Source: Mycolicibacterium duvalii (GTDB lineage: Bacteria; Actinomycetota; Actinomycetes; Mycobacteriales; Mycobacteriaceae). From it: 64,000 nt of DNA. Where the stretch lies: the NCBI RefSeq assembly GCF_010726645.1, contig NZ_AP022563.1, positions 1,550,001 to 1,614,000 on the forward strand. Direction: 5' to 3'. Under the pieces are notes generated by a model that was given only the letters and a program-made list of their open reading frames with translations, was not told where the DNA came from and searched no databases. The translations under genes were made by a program, and so were the position numbers. Below are positions 1-13,265 of the stretch, piece after piece (positions within the stretch are counted from its first letter, which is position 1; each line of letters opens with the position of its first letter).

Positions 1-545
1 TGGCGCCGGTTCAGGTCGACGTCGATGTCGGGGATGCCGATGCCGTCGATGAGCAGCGGGCTCTCGCTGCGGATGAACTCGATGGTGTTGCCGGCAAACG
101 CCTCCAGATGCGCGACCAGCCCGCTCTTGGCCTCCTGCATCAACTCATGGATGTCGGCATCGGTGCGCTCGGTGCCCAGCACCAGCCGACGGTCCCCGGA
201 GTACACCCCGCCCTCGTTCAGACGGATGCGGGCGCCGTCCTTGACCTTCTTGAAGACCTCGGGGCCGGTCTCGTCGACGAGCATGATGCCGTTGGCGACC
301 AACACCTCGGGTCCCAGGTTCGGGTAGCGCCCGGAGATCGACGACGACGCGTTGACGACGGCGGTGACGTTGGCCTCGACGAGGGCGTCAGCGGTGATCC
401 GGTCCAGATCCAGCGCGTCGATGACGACGATGTCGCCCGGACCGACGCGCCGCAGCAAGCGGTCGATGTCGCGGTCGACTCGAGCAGTGCCGGTGACACC
501 CGGCCGTGTGCTGGCGTTACGGGAGAGCAGCGCTGACATCTTCAT
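1..545 (-). CDS. steA: SteA-like cytokinetic ring protein (N-terminal part, cut by window edge)
   Basis: The translation of the complement from ATG 545 (in-frame alternative ATG 539) closely matches the start of mycobacterial Rv1697/SteA: an N-terminal stretch with TARVDRDIDRLLRRV, then GRYPNLGPEVLV, DETGPEVFKKVKDGA and SPLLIDGIGIPD. About 181 codons are present and the frame stays open to base 1, so the C-terminal half, including the membrane segment, lies outside. In corynebacteria SteA works with the membrane protein SteB in cell separation and control of peptidoglycan cleavage; that role is carried over by homology. It follows recN by about 90 bases on the same strand and probably belongs to the tlyA-nadK-recN transcript. 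No strong ribosome-binding site is visible before either ATG. Confidence 0.88.
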   Translation of the reverse strand, partial: MKMSALLSRNASTRPGVTGTARVDRDIDRLLRRVGPGDIVVIDALDLDRITADALVEANVTAVVNASSSISGRYPNLGPEVLVANGIMLVDETGPEVFKKVKDGARIRLNEGGVYSGDRRLVLGTERTDADIHELMQEAKSGLVAHLEAFAGNTIEFIRSESPLLIDGIGIPDIDVDLNRR

Positions 546-636
546 GCCGCGATTCTGATCAGTCGGTACGAATTTTTGCGGAGGCGCGCCGTAACACCAG
601 CCCCATTAGTTCATTCTTTTCACACCAGTCACACGG

Positions 637-2406
637 TCAGGCGGTGCTCTCCCGGTCCGATCGGGCCGCGTCGAGCAGTTCCCGTGCGTGCGCGCGCCCG
701 CTGTCGGTCTCCCCGAGCCCGGCCAGCATGCGGGCCAATTCGGCCACCCGGTCCTCGTCCTGCAGGCGCACCACCCGACTCGACTTGGGTCCGCTCTCGA
801 CCACCAGATGTACGTCGGCGTAGGCGGCCACCTGGGGCAGGTGGGTCACGACGATGACCTGGTGGGTGCGCGCCAGGCGGGCCAGCCGGCGACCGATCTG
901 CACCGCCGCGCGTCCACCGACGCCGGCGTCGACCTCATCGAAGACCATCGTGGTGCCCTCCGTCGACGCCGCCAGCACCACTTCCAGCGCGAGCATCACC
1001 CGCGACAGCTCACCGCCGGACGCGCTCTTGTGCAGCGGCAGGATGTCCGCGCCGCGGTGGGCGGAGAAGCCGAACTCGACGGCGTCGACACCGTCGCGCC
1101 CGGCGTGCACGGTGTCACCGGACGGCAGCGGCAGCGGCGCGGTGTCGTCCGCGCGCGCGAGCAGTGGACTCACCGCGATGGTGAAGTCCGCGCCGGCCAT
1201 CGCCAGGCCGGACAACTCGGCGGTGACGGCCTTCGACAGCCCCCGTGCGGCTTTGACGCGGGCCTTGCTGACGTCCTGCGCCGCGGCCGCCACCTTGGCC
1301 TGCAGTTCCTCGACGCGGCGCTCGAGACTGCCCAGCGCCTCCTCGGACACGTCGAGCTGTCCGAGCTGCTCACGCGCCTCACCGGCCCACTGCAGGACAC
1401 CGTCGATGTCGGCGGCGTACTTGCGCGTCAACGTCCGCAGCTCGGCTTGGCGCGCCAGCTTGGTCTCCAAAGTGCTGGCATCGGTAGGCAATTCGGAGAT
1501 GAAGCGGCCGAGCTCGCCGGACACGTCGACCAGCACGGCCAGCGCGGAGTCCAGTTGCTCGGCCAGCGCCTTGAGTTGTGAGTCGTCGGTGCCCTCCAGC
1601 ACGGTGCGGGCCTGCCCGACCGCGCTGGCCGCCGCCTGCACGGCAAAGGCGTCGGGGGCGGCGCTGATGTCGCCGTCGCCGGACAACGCCGAGCGCGCGG
1701 TCTGCACCGCGTCGCGCAACGCGTCGAGCTCGGAGAGCCGGCGGATGTCGTCGACCAGGTCGACGTCCTCGCCGGGCCGCGGTGCGACCACGTCGATCTC
1801 GTTGAGCGCGAACTGCAACCGGTCGGCTTCCTGGGCCAGTTCCCGGGTGCGGCGGCGACGGTCCTCGAGGTCCCGCTTGGCCTGCAACCACGTCTCCCGC
1901 GCGGCCCGGTACCGGGCCAACGGGGCCTGCACCGCGGCGTAGTGGTCCAGCGCCGCGCGCTGGTGGTCGGGCCGCATCAGGCGCAGTTGGTCGTTCTGTC
2001 CGTGCAGGGTGAGCAGTTCGCCGGTGAACTCGCTCAATGATTTCGCCGGCACGCTGCGGCCGCCGAGGTAGGCCCGCGACGGGCCGTCGCGGGTGACCGA
2101 GCGGGCGGCGATGACGCTGCCGTCGTCGTCGCGTTCGGCGCCCGAGGAGTCGAGCAGGTCGTCGATGCGACCGGTCACGGCCTCGCCGAGGTCGGCGGTG
2201 TCGAAACGGCCCTCCACCACGGCGCGCTGGGCCCCGGACCGGACCTTGGTGGCGTCCGCGCGCGCCCCGCCGAGCAGGTGCAGCCCGGTCACCACCATGG
2301 TCTTGCCGGCCCCGGTCTCGCCGGTGAGCACGGTCAGGCCCCGGTCGAACTCCGCGGTCGCGGCGCTGATGGCGCCCAGCGACTCGATACGAATCTCAGC
2401 TAGCAC
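637..2406 (-). CDS. recN: DNA repair protein RecN
   Basis: This 589-residue SMC-like ATPase acts in recombinational repair of double-strand breaks. The N-terminal Walker A is LTGETGAGKT (about residues 27-36), followed by long coiled-coil arms with many Arg/Glu/Leu heptads. The C-terminal ABC signature is SASGGELSRVMLA, Walker B is TTMVFDEVDAGVGG, and a switch histidine follows in VVTHLPQVAA. The start is GTG 2406, which overlaps the last base of the nadK stop (TAGTG) and gives a length equal to the usual mycobacterial RecN. Reading further upstream only runs through the nadK gene in another frame. It is the sixth gene of the run from 6150 and is followed by steA. Confidence 0.95.
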   Translation of the reverse strand: MLAEIRIESLGAISAATAEFDRGLTVLTGETGAGKTMVVTGLHLLGGARADATKVRSGAQRAVVEGRFDTADLGEAVTGRIDDLLDSSGAERDDDGSVIAARSVTRDGPSRAYLGGRSVPAKSLSEFTGELLTLHGQNDQLRLMRPDHQRAALDHYAAVQAPLARYRAARETWLQAKRDLEDRRRRTRELAQEADRLQFALNEIDVVAPRPGEDVDLVDDIRRLSELDALRDAVQTARSALSGDGDISAAPDAFAVQAAASAVGQARTVLEGTDDSQLKALAEQLDSALAVLVDVSGELGRFISELPTDASTLETKLARQAELRTLTRKYAADIDGVLQWAGEAREQLGQLDVSEEALGSLERRVEELQAKVAAAAQDVSKARVKAARGLSKAVTAELSGLAMAGADFTIAVSPLLARADDTAPLPLPSGDTVHAGRDGVDAVEFGFSAHRGADILPLHKSASGGELSRVMLALEVVLAASTEGTTMVFDEVDAGVGGRAAVQIGRRLARLARTHQVIVVTHLPQVAAYADVHLVVESGPKSSRVVRLQDEDRVAELARMLAGLGETDSGRAHARELLDAARSDRESTA

Positions 2407-3329
2407 TACTGTCCGCGCCACCCTTTGACCGGCAACCGGAACTTGCGCACCAAGCGGTCGGTGAACGGCGCACTGTCGAGGCGCACCCACTTCAACGGTG
2501 TGGCGCAGCGTGTCACCTCGACGCGGCCGCCGGCGGGCACCACCATCTCCCGCCGACCGTCGCAAAACACCACGGCGTCGTGGCCGCCGGATTCGACCTC
2601 GACCGCGATGTGCGCGTTCGGGCTGGTGACCATGGGCCGGGCGAACAGCGCGTGGGCGTTGTTGGGCACGACGATGATGGCTTCGAGATCCGGCCACAGC
2701 ACCGGACCGCCGGCGGAGAACGCATACGCCGTGGACCCCGTCGGCGTGGAGACCAGCACACCGTCGCAGCCGAATTTGGACACCGGACGTCCGTCGACCT
2801 CGAGGACCACGCCCATCACCCCCAGGCGGGGTGCCTTCTCCAAGCTGGCCTCGTTGAGCGCCCACCCCCGCGCCAGCACCCGGCCTTCGGCGCGCACCGC
2901 CACGTCGAGCGTCATCCGCTCTTCGACGACGTAGTCACGCTTGATGACATGGTCGAGCACGGTGTCGATGGAGTCGGCTTCGGCCTCGGCCAGGAAGCCG
3001 ATGCGGCCGAGGTTGACGCCCAGCACCGGGATCTCGGCGTTGCGGGCCAATTCGGCGGCGCGCAGGAACGTTCCGTCGCCGCCGAGCACCAGCACCAGTT
3101 CACAGCCGGCGGCGGCGTTCTGGTCGGCGTCGACGACCTCGATGCCGGGCCCCAGCATGCGCGTGTCGTCGGGCGACAGCGGTACCGGCCCCCGGTCGAC
3201 GGCCTCTGCGGAGAGCACGCGCAGCGCGATCCCGTGGTCGCTGAGCACCTTTTTGACGCGACGGGCCACATCGGTCGCGTCGTCGCGCCCGGTGTGGACC
3301 ACCAGCAGGATGGTGCGTTGGGCGCTCAC
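2406..3329 (-). CDS. nadK: NAD kinase
   Basis: This 307-residue inorganic polyphosphate/ATP-NAD kinase phosphorylates NAD to NADP in the cytosol. The diagnostic [11 protein letters not shown] motif (about residues 82-92) holds the catalytic GGDG. The second conserved block [16 protein letters not shown] (about 195-210) and the NAD-binding NLGRIGFL are also present. The start is GTG 3329, which overlaps the tlyA stop as GTGA, so the two are probably translationally coupled. The gene in turn overlaps recN by one base. The order tlyA-nadK-recN is conserved in mycobacteria and many other actinobacteria. Nothing unusual is seen in the protein. Confidence 0.96.
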   Translation of the reverse strand: MSAQRTILLVVHTGRDDATDVARRVKKVLSDHGIALRVLSAEAVDRGPVPLSPDDTRMLGPGIEVVDADQNAAAGCELVLVLGGDGTFLRAAELARNAEIPVLGVNLGRIGFLAEAEADSIDTVLDHVIKRDYVVEERMTLDVAVRAEGRVLARGWALNEASLEKAPRLGVMGVVLEVDGRPVSKFGCDGVLVSTPTGSTAYAFSAGGPVLWPDLEAIIVVPNNAHALFARPMVTSPNAHIAVEVESGGHDAVVFCDGRREMVVPAGGRVEVTRCATPLKWVRLDSAPFTDRLVRKFRLPVKGWRGQ

Positions 3330-4132
3330 TGCGGCCCCTCCTCGACAGCTCGGCGGATCTCGGCGTCCAGCGCGTCACCGGCCAGCGCGCCGCCGGTGTC
3401 GGTCCGCAGGTGCAGGAAGTACTCGACGTTGCCGGCGGGGCCGGGCAGCGGGCTGGCCGTCGCTGCGACGGTATGCCAGCCGAGTTCCTCGGCGCGGCGG
3501 GCCACCGCGCCCACTGCGTCGGCACGGACCGGCGGATCGGTGACCACCCCGCCGGCCCCGACGCGGTCCCGGCCCACCTCGAACTGCGGCTTCACCATGG
3601 GAACGATATCGGCGCCCGGCGACGCGCAGGAAGTCAGCGCCGGGAGCACGGTGGACAGTGAGATGAACGACAGATCGGCGACGATCAGGTCGACCGGGCC
3701 GCCGATGGCCTCGCTGGTGAGCTCGCGGACATTGGTGCGCTCCATGACCACCACCCGGGGATCGGTGCGCACCGACCACGCCAGCTGTCCGTAACCGACG
3801 TCGACCGCGACGACTTCGCGGGCGCCGCGGTCGAGCAGCACCTCGGTGAAGCCGCCGGTCGACGCTCCCGCGTCCAGGCAGCGGCGTTCGGCGACCGCGA
3901 TGCCGAAAACGTCGAGCGCACCGATGAGTTTGTGTGCGCCTCGCGAAACCCAGCTGGTCTCACCGGCGGCGACCGTCAGACGGGCGTCCACCGTGATCGC
4001 GGTCGACGGTTTGGCCGCGGGCATGCCGTCGATGCTCACACGCCCCGCGCCGATCAGTTCTGCCGCCTGCTGCCGCGAGCGGGCCAGCCCCCGCCGGACC
4101 AACTCGGCGTCCACACGTGCGCGCCGCGTCAC
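3326..4132 (-). CDS. tlyA: 16S/23S rRNA (cytidine-2'-O)-methyltransferase TlyA
   Basis: This 268-residue enzyme has an N-terminal S4 RNA-binding domain (about residues 4-60, [18 protein letters not shown]) and a Rossmann methyltransferase domain with the SAM-binding motif [16 protein letters not shown] (about 85-100). It carries the family's K-D-K-E-type tetrad elements, including VADLSFIS and MVKPQFEV. TlyA 2'-O-methylates 16S C1409 and 23S C1920 (E. coli numbering), which is needed for capreomycin and viomycin susceptibility. Both substrate rRNAs are encoded in this same window. The start is GTG 4132, 5 bases after the preceding small gene, and the end overlaps nadK by 4 bases. Confidence 0.95.
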   Translation of the reverse strand: MTRRARVDAELVRRGLARSRQQAAELIGAGRVSIDGMPAAKPSTAITVDARLTVAAGETSWVSRGAHKLIGALDVFGIAVAERRCLDAGASTGGFTEVLLDRGAREVVAVDVGYGQLAWSVRTDPRVVVMERTNVRELTSEAIGGPVDLIVADLSFISLSTVLPALTSCASPGADIVPMVKPQFEVGRDRVGAGGVVTDPPVRADAVGAVARRAEELGWHTVAATASPLPGPAGNVEYFLHLRTDTGGALAGDALDAEIRRAVEEGPQ

Positions 4133-4137
4133 GCGGA

Positions 4138-4293
4138 TCAGCCCTTCTCGACCGATTCCAGCGCCCGGACCAGCACGTCGTGGGCCTGCTCCAGCCGGGC
4201 GGCCACATCATCGAGTTCGGACACCGACGGTTCGGTCTGATCACCGAGCAGCTCGGCGACCTGGGCACGGATCTGGTCGGGATCGTTACTCAT
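4138..4293 (-). CDS. Small conserved hypothetical protein (Rv1693 position)
   Basis: This is a 51-residue acidic protein from ATG 4293, or 55 residues from the in-frame GTG 4305. It lies between the HAD phosphatase and tlyA, where M. tuberculosis also has a small conserved gene (Rv1693). The sequence is largely helical, with a D/E-rich first half and a LEQAHDVLVRALESVE helix that could form a short coiled coil. There is no signal peptide, membrane segment or known catalytic motif. Function unknown. Its tight position (5 bases before tlyA, 29 after the phosphatase) makes it part of the operon. Calling it real rests on position and acidic helical composition rather than on a recognised domain. 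Confidence 0.7.
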   Translation of the reverse strand: MSNDPDQIRAQVAELLGDQTEPSVSELDDVAARLEQAHDVLVRALESVEKG

Positions 4294-4322
4294 GTCGGTG
4301 CTCACGCTAGCCCATGCCGGAC

Positions 4323-5324
4323 CTACAGCAGTGACCAGCGCTCCATGGCCTGTTGGGTCGTGTCGTCGCCGGCCCGCAGCTGCCCGCGACGCGGCGCGAG
4401 GTCGGCGGCCCAGACGGCCGCGGCGACGGCGCGGACCACCGCCAGAGAGTCGGCGCTCGCCTCGCCGGTGGCGCGGACGGTCACCGTGTCGTTGTCGACG
4501 TCCACGTCCCAGGCGGGGTGGGCTGCGATGCGCAGCGCCTCGGCATCGGCGGTGATCGCCCGGAGATCCTCGGCCAGAAAGTCGGGACGTTGTCCGGGCT
4601 CGGCCCAGATCGCGTCGGCGGCGGTGTGGACACCGCACAGCACCATCAGGCTGGGCAGCGCGGCGGCGCGCGCGCCGGCGATATCGGTGTCAAGACGATC
4701 ACCGACGACCAGCGGGGCGCGGAAATCACCCCGGGACAGCGCATCCGCCATCAGCGCGGGGGCTGGTTTCCCGGCGACCTGGGGCTCGCGGTCGGTCGCT
4801 GTGCGCAGCGCCGCCACCATCGATCCGTTGCCGGGCAGCAGCCCGCGTTCGGAGGGCAGGGTCTTGTCGACGTTGGCGGCGACCCACAGCACGTCGTTGC
4901 GGATCGCCAACGCCGCCTCGGCCAGCTCGGGCCAACCGGTCGTCGGCGAATGCCCCTGCACGACAGCGGAGGGCTCGTCGGCCCACTGCCGCACCGGCGC
5001 CAGGCCCACCGCCCGGACTTCCTCGGCCAGCGCGTCGGTGCCGACGACGAGGACCCGGGCACCGGATGGCAACTGTTCGGCCAACAGCCGCGCCGCACTC
5101 TGCGCGCTGGTGACGACGTCGTCGGGGGCGGCGGTGAAACCCAGCTCGCGCAGATGCTCGGCCACCTGCGCGGCGCCGCGCGAGGCGTTGTTGGTGACGT
5201 AGAGCAGCCTTCCCGCCACCTCGGCCAGCGTCTGTACCGCGCCCGGGGTCGGTTGGTGGCCGCGGAAAACGGTGCCGTCGAGGTCCAGCAGCAGGCAATC
5301 GTGCTGCTGTGCAAGAGAAGTCAC
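4323..5324 (-). CDS. HAD-superfamily hydrolase, NagD-like (class IIA)
   Basis: This 333-residue phosphatase has HAD motif I in LLLDLDGTVFRG, a motif II Thr/Asn in LLYVTNNASRG, a lysine in AGKPAPALM, and motif IV in PLVVGDRLDTDIAGA. The C2-type cap between motifs II and III places it with NagD/phosphoglycolate-phosphatase-like proteins. The last 90 residues form an extra domain, as in mycobacterial Rv1692, which has been reported to act as a glycerol-phosphate phosphatase in lipid recycling (recalled, not testable here). The start GTG 5324 lies 1 base after the stop of the preceding TPR gene, so coupling is likely. Confidence 0.88.
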   Translation of the reverse strand: MTSLAQQHDCLLLDLDGTVFRGHQPTPGAVQTLAEVAGRLLYVTNNASRGAAQVAEHLRELGFTAAPDDVVTSAQSAARLLAEQLPSGARVLVVGTDALAEEVRAVGLAPVRQWADEPSAVVQGHSPTTGWPELAEAALAIRNDVLWVAANVDKTLPSERGLLPGNGSMVAALRTATDREPQVAGKPAPALMADALSRGDFRAPLVVGDRLDTDIAGARAAALPSLMVLCGVHTAADAIWAEPGQRPDFLAEDLRAITADAEALRIAAHPAWDVDVDNDTVTVRATGEASADSLAVVRAVAAAVWAADLAPRRGQLRAGDDTTQQAMERWSLL

Positions 5325-5325
5325 G

Positions 5326-6150
5326 TCAGGACAGCTCCGTGACCCGGTCCTCGGCGTCGGTGACTCCTTCGAGGTCGGCCGCCGCCGCACGCAGAAACCA
5401 TTGCAGCGCCTCTTCGGCGCGGCCCAGGGCCAGCAACGTGTCGGCGTAGGCGTAGAACAGGCGGGCGGCGGTCTCGCCGGTGCGAGACGGGTCCAGGTCC
5501 GGGGTGGCCAGCACCGCGAGCGCCGCCTCATGTTGACCCAGATCCGAACGGGCGCCGGCGATGACGATCTTCAACTCGTCGGCGTCATCACCGTTCAGTG
5601 CAGCGGCTTCCGGGCTGCGCCCCAACTCGATGGCCCGCTCGGGACGGCCGATTCCGCGTTCGCAGTCCGCGATCAGCGCCAACAGCGGTGAGCGACTGCC
5701 CATTCGGCGAGCAGCCCGGAATTCGGCCAGCGCCTGGGCCCAGTCGCCGCAGTGGTAGGCGGCGATTCCCACGGCTTCTCTGACCGCGGCGATCCGACCG
5801 GAGCGGGCGCGGGCCGCCTGCGCATGGGCCAGTGCGGCCTGCGGATCCTCCTCGAGCAGTTCCCCGGCGGCGACCAGATGGCGGGCCACCACATCAGCGG
5901 TACCGCGGTCCAAAGTCGTGAGCTCACCGCGTATTTCGGGTGCCAGTTGCCTGGCTTCGATCTCGTCCGGGATACGCGGGCCCTTTGCCGCGGACTCTTC
6001 GGTGTCGGGCCGGGGCTGCGCCACCCGCGCCCGGCTGGGGCCCGAGGATCGCGGCGCCGACCGATGCCCCCCGCGCGGGCGTGGCCGGCCGGAGTCCGGG
6101 CCGCGGCGCGGTTGCCGATCGCCTCGGCCCCGCTGATCGTCTTGAGACAC
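5326..6150 (-). CDS. Tetratricopeptide-repeat protein (Rv1691-like)
   Basis: This 274-residue cytoplasmic protein has a disordered, Arg/Gly/Pro-rich basic N-terminus (about residues 1-55) followed by helical TPR-type repeats. Recognisable repeat signatures are AALAHAQAARARSG, DWAQALAEFRAARRM, RPERAIELG and GRAEEALQWFLRA. It probably acts as a protein-interaction scaffold; the charged tail could bind RNA or rRNA, but that is speculation from composition and its position next to rrnB. GTG 6150 is placed exactly six bases after a TATCCT -10 element (see the promoter entry), which suggests leaderless transcription. It is the first gene of the minus-strand operon that leads to steA. Confidence 0.85.
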   Translation of the reverse strand: MSQDDQRGRGDRQPRRGPDSGRPRPRGGHRSAPRSSGPSRARVAQPRPDTEESAAKGPRIPDEIEARQLAPEIRGELTTLDRGTADVVARHLVAAGELLEEDPQAALAHAQAARARSGRIAAVREAVGIAAYHCGDWAQALAEFRAARRMGSRSPLLALIADCERGIGRPERAIELGRSPEAAALNGDDADELKIVIAGARSDLGQHEAALAVLATPDLDPSRTGETAARLFYAYADTLLALGRAEEALQWFLRAAAADLEGVTDAEDRVTELS

Positions 6151-6156
6151 TCAGAA

Positions 6157-6186
6157 AGGATACGGGCTTACGCCAACTGCTCACAA
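6157..6186 (-). promoter_or_regulatory. Putative promoter of the TPR-HAD-tlyA-nadK-recN operon
   Basis: On the minus strand a TATCCT -10 hexamer (complement of 6157-6162) sits exactly at -12 to -7 relative to the GTG start at 6150. A TTGTGA -35-like element (complement of 6181-6186) lies 18 bases upstream of it. This geometry predicts transcription beginning at the start codon, a leaderless mRNA of the kind common in mycobacteria. It also lets the operon be transcribed independently of rrnB, whose terminator lies just upstream. Confidence 0.5.
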
Positions 6187-6213
6187 TTGCCGAGAAATGG
6201 CCCGGAAATGGGA

Positions 6214-6244
6214 AATCGCCCCCCACATGACGTGGGGGGCGATT
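6214..6244 (-). terminator. rrnB transcription terminator
   Basis: A perfect 13-base-pair inverted repeat (6214-6226 with 6232-6244) encloses a 5-base loop. It lies immediately after the 5S gene in the direction of rRNA transcription. Each arm has a six-G or six-C run, and in the transcript the stem is followed by a pyrimidine-rich U/C tract. It is the only strong hairpin between 5S and the next gene, so it is the expected end of the rrn transcript. Confidence 0.85.
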
Positions 6245-6252
6245 CCTAATGT

Positions 6253-6370
6253 GTGTTCGGCGGTGTCCTACTTTTCCGCCCGGGTGGGCAGTATCATCGG
6301 CGCTGGCAGGCTTAGCTTCCGGGTTCGGGATGGGACCGGGCGTTTCCCTGCCGCTATGGACCGCCGTAAC
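6253..6370 (-). rRNA. rrfB: 5S ribosomal RNA
   Basis: The complement reads as an actinobacterial 5S rRNA of about 118 bases. It starts GTTACGGCGGTCCATAGCGG and has the CCCGGTCCCATCCCGAACC loop C segment, the loop D/E region GAAGCTAAGCC, and the 3' strand GTAGGACACCGCC that pairs back to the start. The ends are estimated from terminal-stem pairing and may be off by a few bases. Confidence 0.95.
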
Positions 6371-6486
6371 TCTATTCACTTTTTTCAGTGATCAAATTTT
6401 TGTGTTTTTGGTGGTGGGGTGTGTTCATCAAATCTGATGGTGTGTTTGATGAGGTGGTGTGTGGTTGCGAGGTTTTGTTGTGTTTG
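6371..6486 (-). other. 23S-5S internal transcribed spacer (ITS2) with processing hairpin
   Basis: This is a spacer of about 116 bases between 23S and 5S, U/A-rich compared with the rest of the window. It contains no tRNA. A perfect 8-base inverted repeat, 6425-6432 with 6445-6452 (12-base loop), would form a small stem. It is a plausible RNase processing element, which is inferred from position only. Confidence 0.75.
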
Positions 6487-9610
<3,124 letters not shown>

Positions 9611-10016
9611 ACAAAACCAAAAAATGAGTCACCCGCACACACCCCACCCCCAAAAGAGCAGAACGCATGCGAGTATCAGAAAAATTTGCATTACACGAAA
9701 CACGACACAAGAAACCCTGCGCCGCGTCTCGATGCTCGCAACCACTATCCACAAATCAAACACCACACCCCACCACCAAAGCAGGGCAACAACACTCCGA
9801 CCCCACACGCACTCGGCGGAGCCACCCCCCAAACCACAGGGGCACGGGCTTGTTGTCTCAAAGCCCAATAGTGTGTCCGGCGATTCCATCGACACGATGT
9901 CTCCCACACCGCATCTCAACGTTTGTTGTGCACCAAACCAGGCGCCACTACAGCGCACCGATTCCTCACGGCTCGGGTAAGACCCAGTGTCTCAACCCTT
10001 TTCGTGGTGCTCCTTA
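9611..10016 (-). other. 16S-23S internal transcribed spacer (ITS1)
   Basis: This is a spacer of about 406 bases between 16S and 23S. No tRNA gene can be folded from it, as is usual for mycobacteria. Reading the transcript, it opens with a purine-rich AAGGAGCACCACGAAAAGGG segment. It then carries the conserved ACACTATTGGGCTTTGAGAC block near plus-strand 9860-9890, and A-poor, G/T-rich sequence (C/A-rich on the plus strand) from about 9610 to 9840. The block near 9870 resembles the boxA-like spacer element of other mycobacterial rrn operons. The G/T-rich stretch could pair with the 16S leader during processing. Confidence 0.85.
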
Positions 10017-11535
<1,519 letters not shown>

Positions 11536-11650
11536 ACGTTCAGAACAAATTTGACCAAACAAAAGACACCAAAACTGGCATCAAAAAAAACCGCACCCCT
11601 AAACGGGAAAAAGAAGCACGGCAAAAAACAACAACAAACAAAAACCACCA

Positions 11651-11675
11651 AACACACTATTGAGTTCTCAAACAA
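11651..11675 (-). promoter_or_regulatory. rrnB leader antitermination (boxA/nut-like) element
   Basis: The leader transcript contains TTGTTTGAGAACTCAATAGT, the conserved mycobacterial and actinobacterial rRNA-leader block around boxA. It is about 120 bases upstream of the mature 16S 5' end. It is expected to recruit NusB/NusE-type antitermination factors. A related block occurs in ITS1 near 9870. Confidence 0.65.
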
Positions 11676-11818
11676 CACACCCGCTCGGCCGCGCAACCAA
11701 CCCTCGGCGATTAAGCCGCTGCAGGTCGTGCGGACGATCAGGAACCCACCTCAGTGGATTTCCCTCTGGGAGTCTGCCGCGCTCCCCGGGCTGGGCCCGT
11801 GTCGCGGCGACCTGGAAT

Positions 11819-11847
11819 AAGTTACGTCAGTGGAAACTCCGAGTCAA
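11819..11847 (-). promoter_or_regulatory. rrnB promoter
   Basis: On the minus strand, -35 TTGACT (complement of 11842-11847) is separated by exactly 17 bases from a -10 TAACTT (complement of 11819-11824). This is a strong SigA-type arrangement for mycobacteria. The predicted start is near 11811, giving a leader of about 275 nt before 16S. It lies downstream of tyrS, so rRNA can be expressed independently of the synthetase, as at the rrnB locus of other rapid growers. Confidence 0.75.
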
Positions 11848-11972
11848 ATCGCCTGCTAGAGGGCCATTTCGACGGTTCTCGGACGGGCGTACCACTCAGT
11901 GCCTCGACAGCTCAGAGCTTCGACTCTGAATCCCTCAACGCGGGAGCGCGCACCGTTGTTCCCGGGTGCAGC

Positions 11973-13247
11973 TCATGGGACTCGCTCCACACCGGCGACG
12001 TTGCGTTTGCCGCGACGCAGCACCAACCACTTCCCGTGCAGAAAATCACCCGCACCCGGGACCCAGTCGTCGGTGGTGATTTTGACGTTGTTCACCGACA
12101 CACCCCCCTCCGCGAGGGTGCGCCGGGCCGCTCCCTTGCTCGCCGAAAGACCGGTCGAGACCAACAGGTCGATGATCGAGTCCGCCCCGCCGGGTTCGAG
12201 GCGGGCGACCGCCGCCTCGCGCAGCGCCGCAGCCAGAGTCGGCTCATCGAGCTGGGTCAGCTCGCCGCGCCCGAACAGCGCCTGGCTGGCGTGCTCCACC
12301 GACGCCGTCGCCGACTCCCCGTGCACCAAGGTCGTCAACTCCCTCGCCAACCGACGTTGCGCGGCCCGTTCGTGCGGTCGCTCCGCGGTCGCCTCTTCGA
12401 GCTCGCTGAGCTCGTGGGCTCCCAGGAAGGTGAACCACCTCAGGTAGCGGATGACATCGGCATCAGCGGTGTTGATGAAGTACTGGTACCACGCATAGGG
12501 GCTGGTCATGTCCGGGTCCAGCCAGAGGCTGCCGCCGCCGGTGGACTTGCCGAACTTGCGCCCCTCGGAGTCCGTCACCAGCGGGGTGGTCAGCGCGTGC
12601 ACGGTCTCGCTGCACTTCTGCCGGACCAGTCGCACGCCGGCGATGATGTTGCCCCACTGGTCGGAGCCGCCGACCTGAAGTGTGCACCCGTAGCGCTGGT
12701 GCAGCTCGACGAAGTCGTTGGCCTGCAACAGCATGTAACTGAACTCCGTGTAGGAGATGCCCTCCCCGTCCAGCCGGCGTCGCACCGTGTCGCGATCGAG
12801 CATCACGTTGACCGAGAAGTGCTTGCCGACGTCACGCAGGAATTCGATCGCCGACAACTCCGAGGTCCAGGTCAGGTTGTCGGCGATGACCGCTCCGGTC
12901 GCAGACCCGTCGAACTCCACGAACCGTTCGAGCTGGCCCCGGATCCGGTCGGCCCACTCGGCGACGGTGTCGGCGGTCTGCAACGTGCGCTCCCCCACGT
13001 CGCGAGGATCGCCGATCATCCCGGTGGCGCCGCCGGCGAGCACGATCGGCCGGTGCCCCGCCTGCTGGAACCGGCGCAGCGTGAGCAGTGGGATCAGGTG
13101 ACCGGCGTGCAGACTCGGCGCCGTCGGGTCGAATCCCGAGTACACGGTCACCGGTCCGCCGGCCAACGCCTGTCCGAGCGCGTCGCGGTCAGTGGATTGG
13201 GCGACCAGCCCACGCCATTCCAGATCGTCGAGGATGCTGCTACCCAC
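11973..13247 (-). CDS. tyrS: Tyrosine-tRNA ligase
   Basis: This 424-residue class I aminoacyl-tRNA synthetase charges tRNA-Tyr. The HIGH-equivalent signature is [10 protein letters not shown] (about residues 46-55) and the KMSKS-equivalent is KFGKS (about 231-235). The tyrosine-pocket block [14 protein letters not shown] and the [10 protein letters not shown] motif are intact. The C-terminal S4-like domain (about 355-420) ends in [14 protein letters not shown]. Length and start ATG 13247 match mycobacterial TyrS. In M. tuberculosis tyrS is followed by lprJ (Rv1690); here that lipoprotein gene is absent and rrnB follows directly. Confidence 0.97.
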   Translation of the reverse strand: MGSSILDDLEWRGLVAQSTDRDALGQALAGGPVTVYSGFDPTAPSLHAGHLIPLLTLRRFQQAGHRPIVLAGGATGMIGDPRDVGERTLQTADTVAEWADRIRGQLERFVEFDGSATGAVIADNLTWTSELSAIEFLRDVGKHFSVNVMLDRDTVRRRLDGEGISYTEFSYMLLQANDFVELHQRYGCTLQVGGSDQWGNIIAGVRLVRQKCSETVHALTTPLVTDSEGRKFGKSTGGGSLWLDPDMTSPYAWYQYFINTADADVIRYLRWFTFLGAHELSELEEATAERPHERAAQRRLARELTTLVHGESATASVEHASQALFGRGELTQLDEPTLAAALREAAVARLEPGGADSIIDLLVSTGLSASKGAARRTLAEGGVSVNNVKITTDDWVPGAGDFLHGKWLVLRRGKRNVAGVERVP

Positions 13248-13265
13248 AGCGTCGATCTTCCCGCA

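Larger units (their letters stand above)
11536..11972 (-). other. rrnB promoter region and 16S leader (no protein gene)
   Basis: These 437 bases lie between the tyrS stop and mature 16S. From tyrS downward on the minus strand: a 6-base-pair hairpin (11912-11917 with 11924-11929) about 40 bases past the tyrS stop that could be a weak terminator; the P1-type promoter (11819-11847); about 275 bases of transcribed leader with the boxA-like block; and a purine/T-rich stretch just before 16S. Open frames here are low-complexity and I do not call any gene. Weak additional rrn promoters cannot be excluded. Confidence 0.75.

Noticed and set aside
9611..10016. tRNA genes in the 16S-23S spacer.
   Set aside because: No cloverleaf with a TTC-arm sequence can be folded, and mycobacterial rrn spacers normally lack tRNAs.
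11912..11929. Hairpin after tyrS as a true terminator.
   Set aside because: It has only six base pairs and no T tract. It is mentioned in the leader entry but not called as a terminator.
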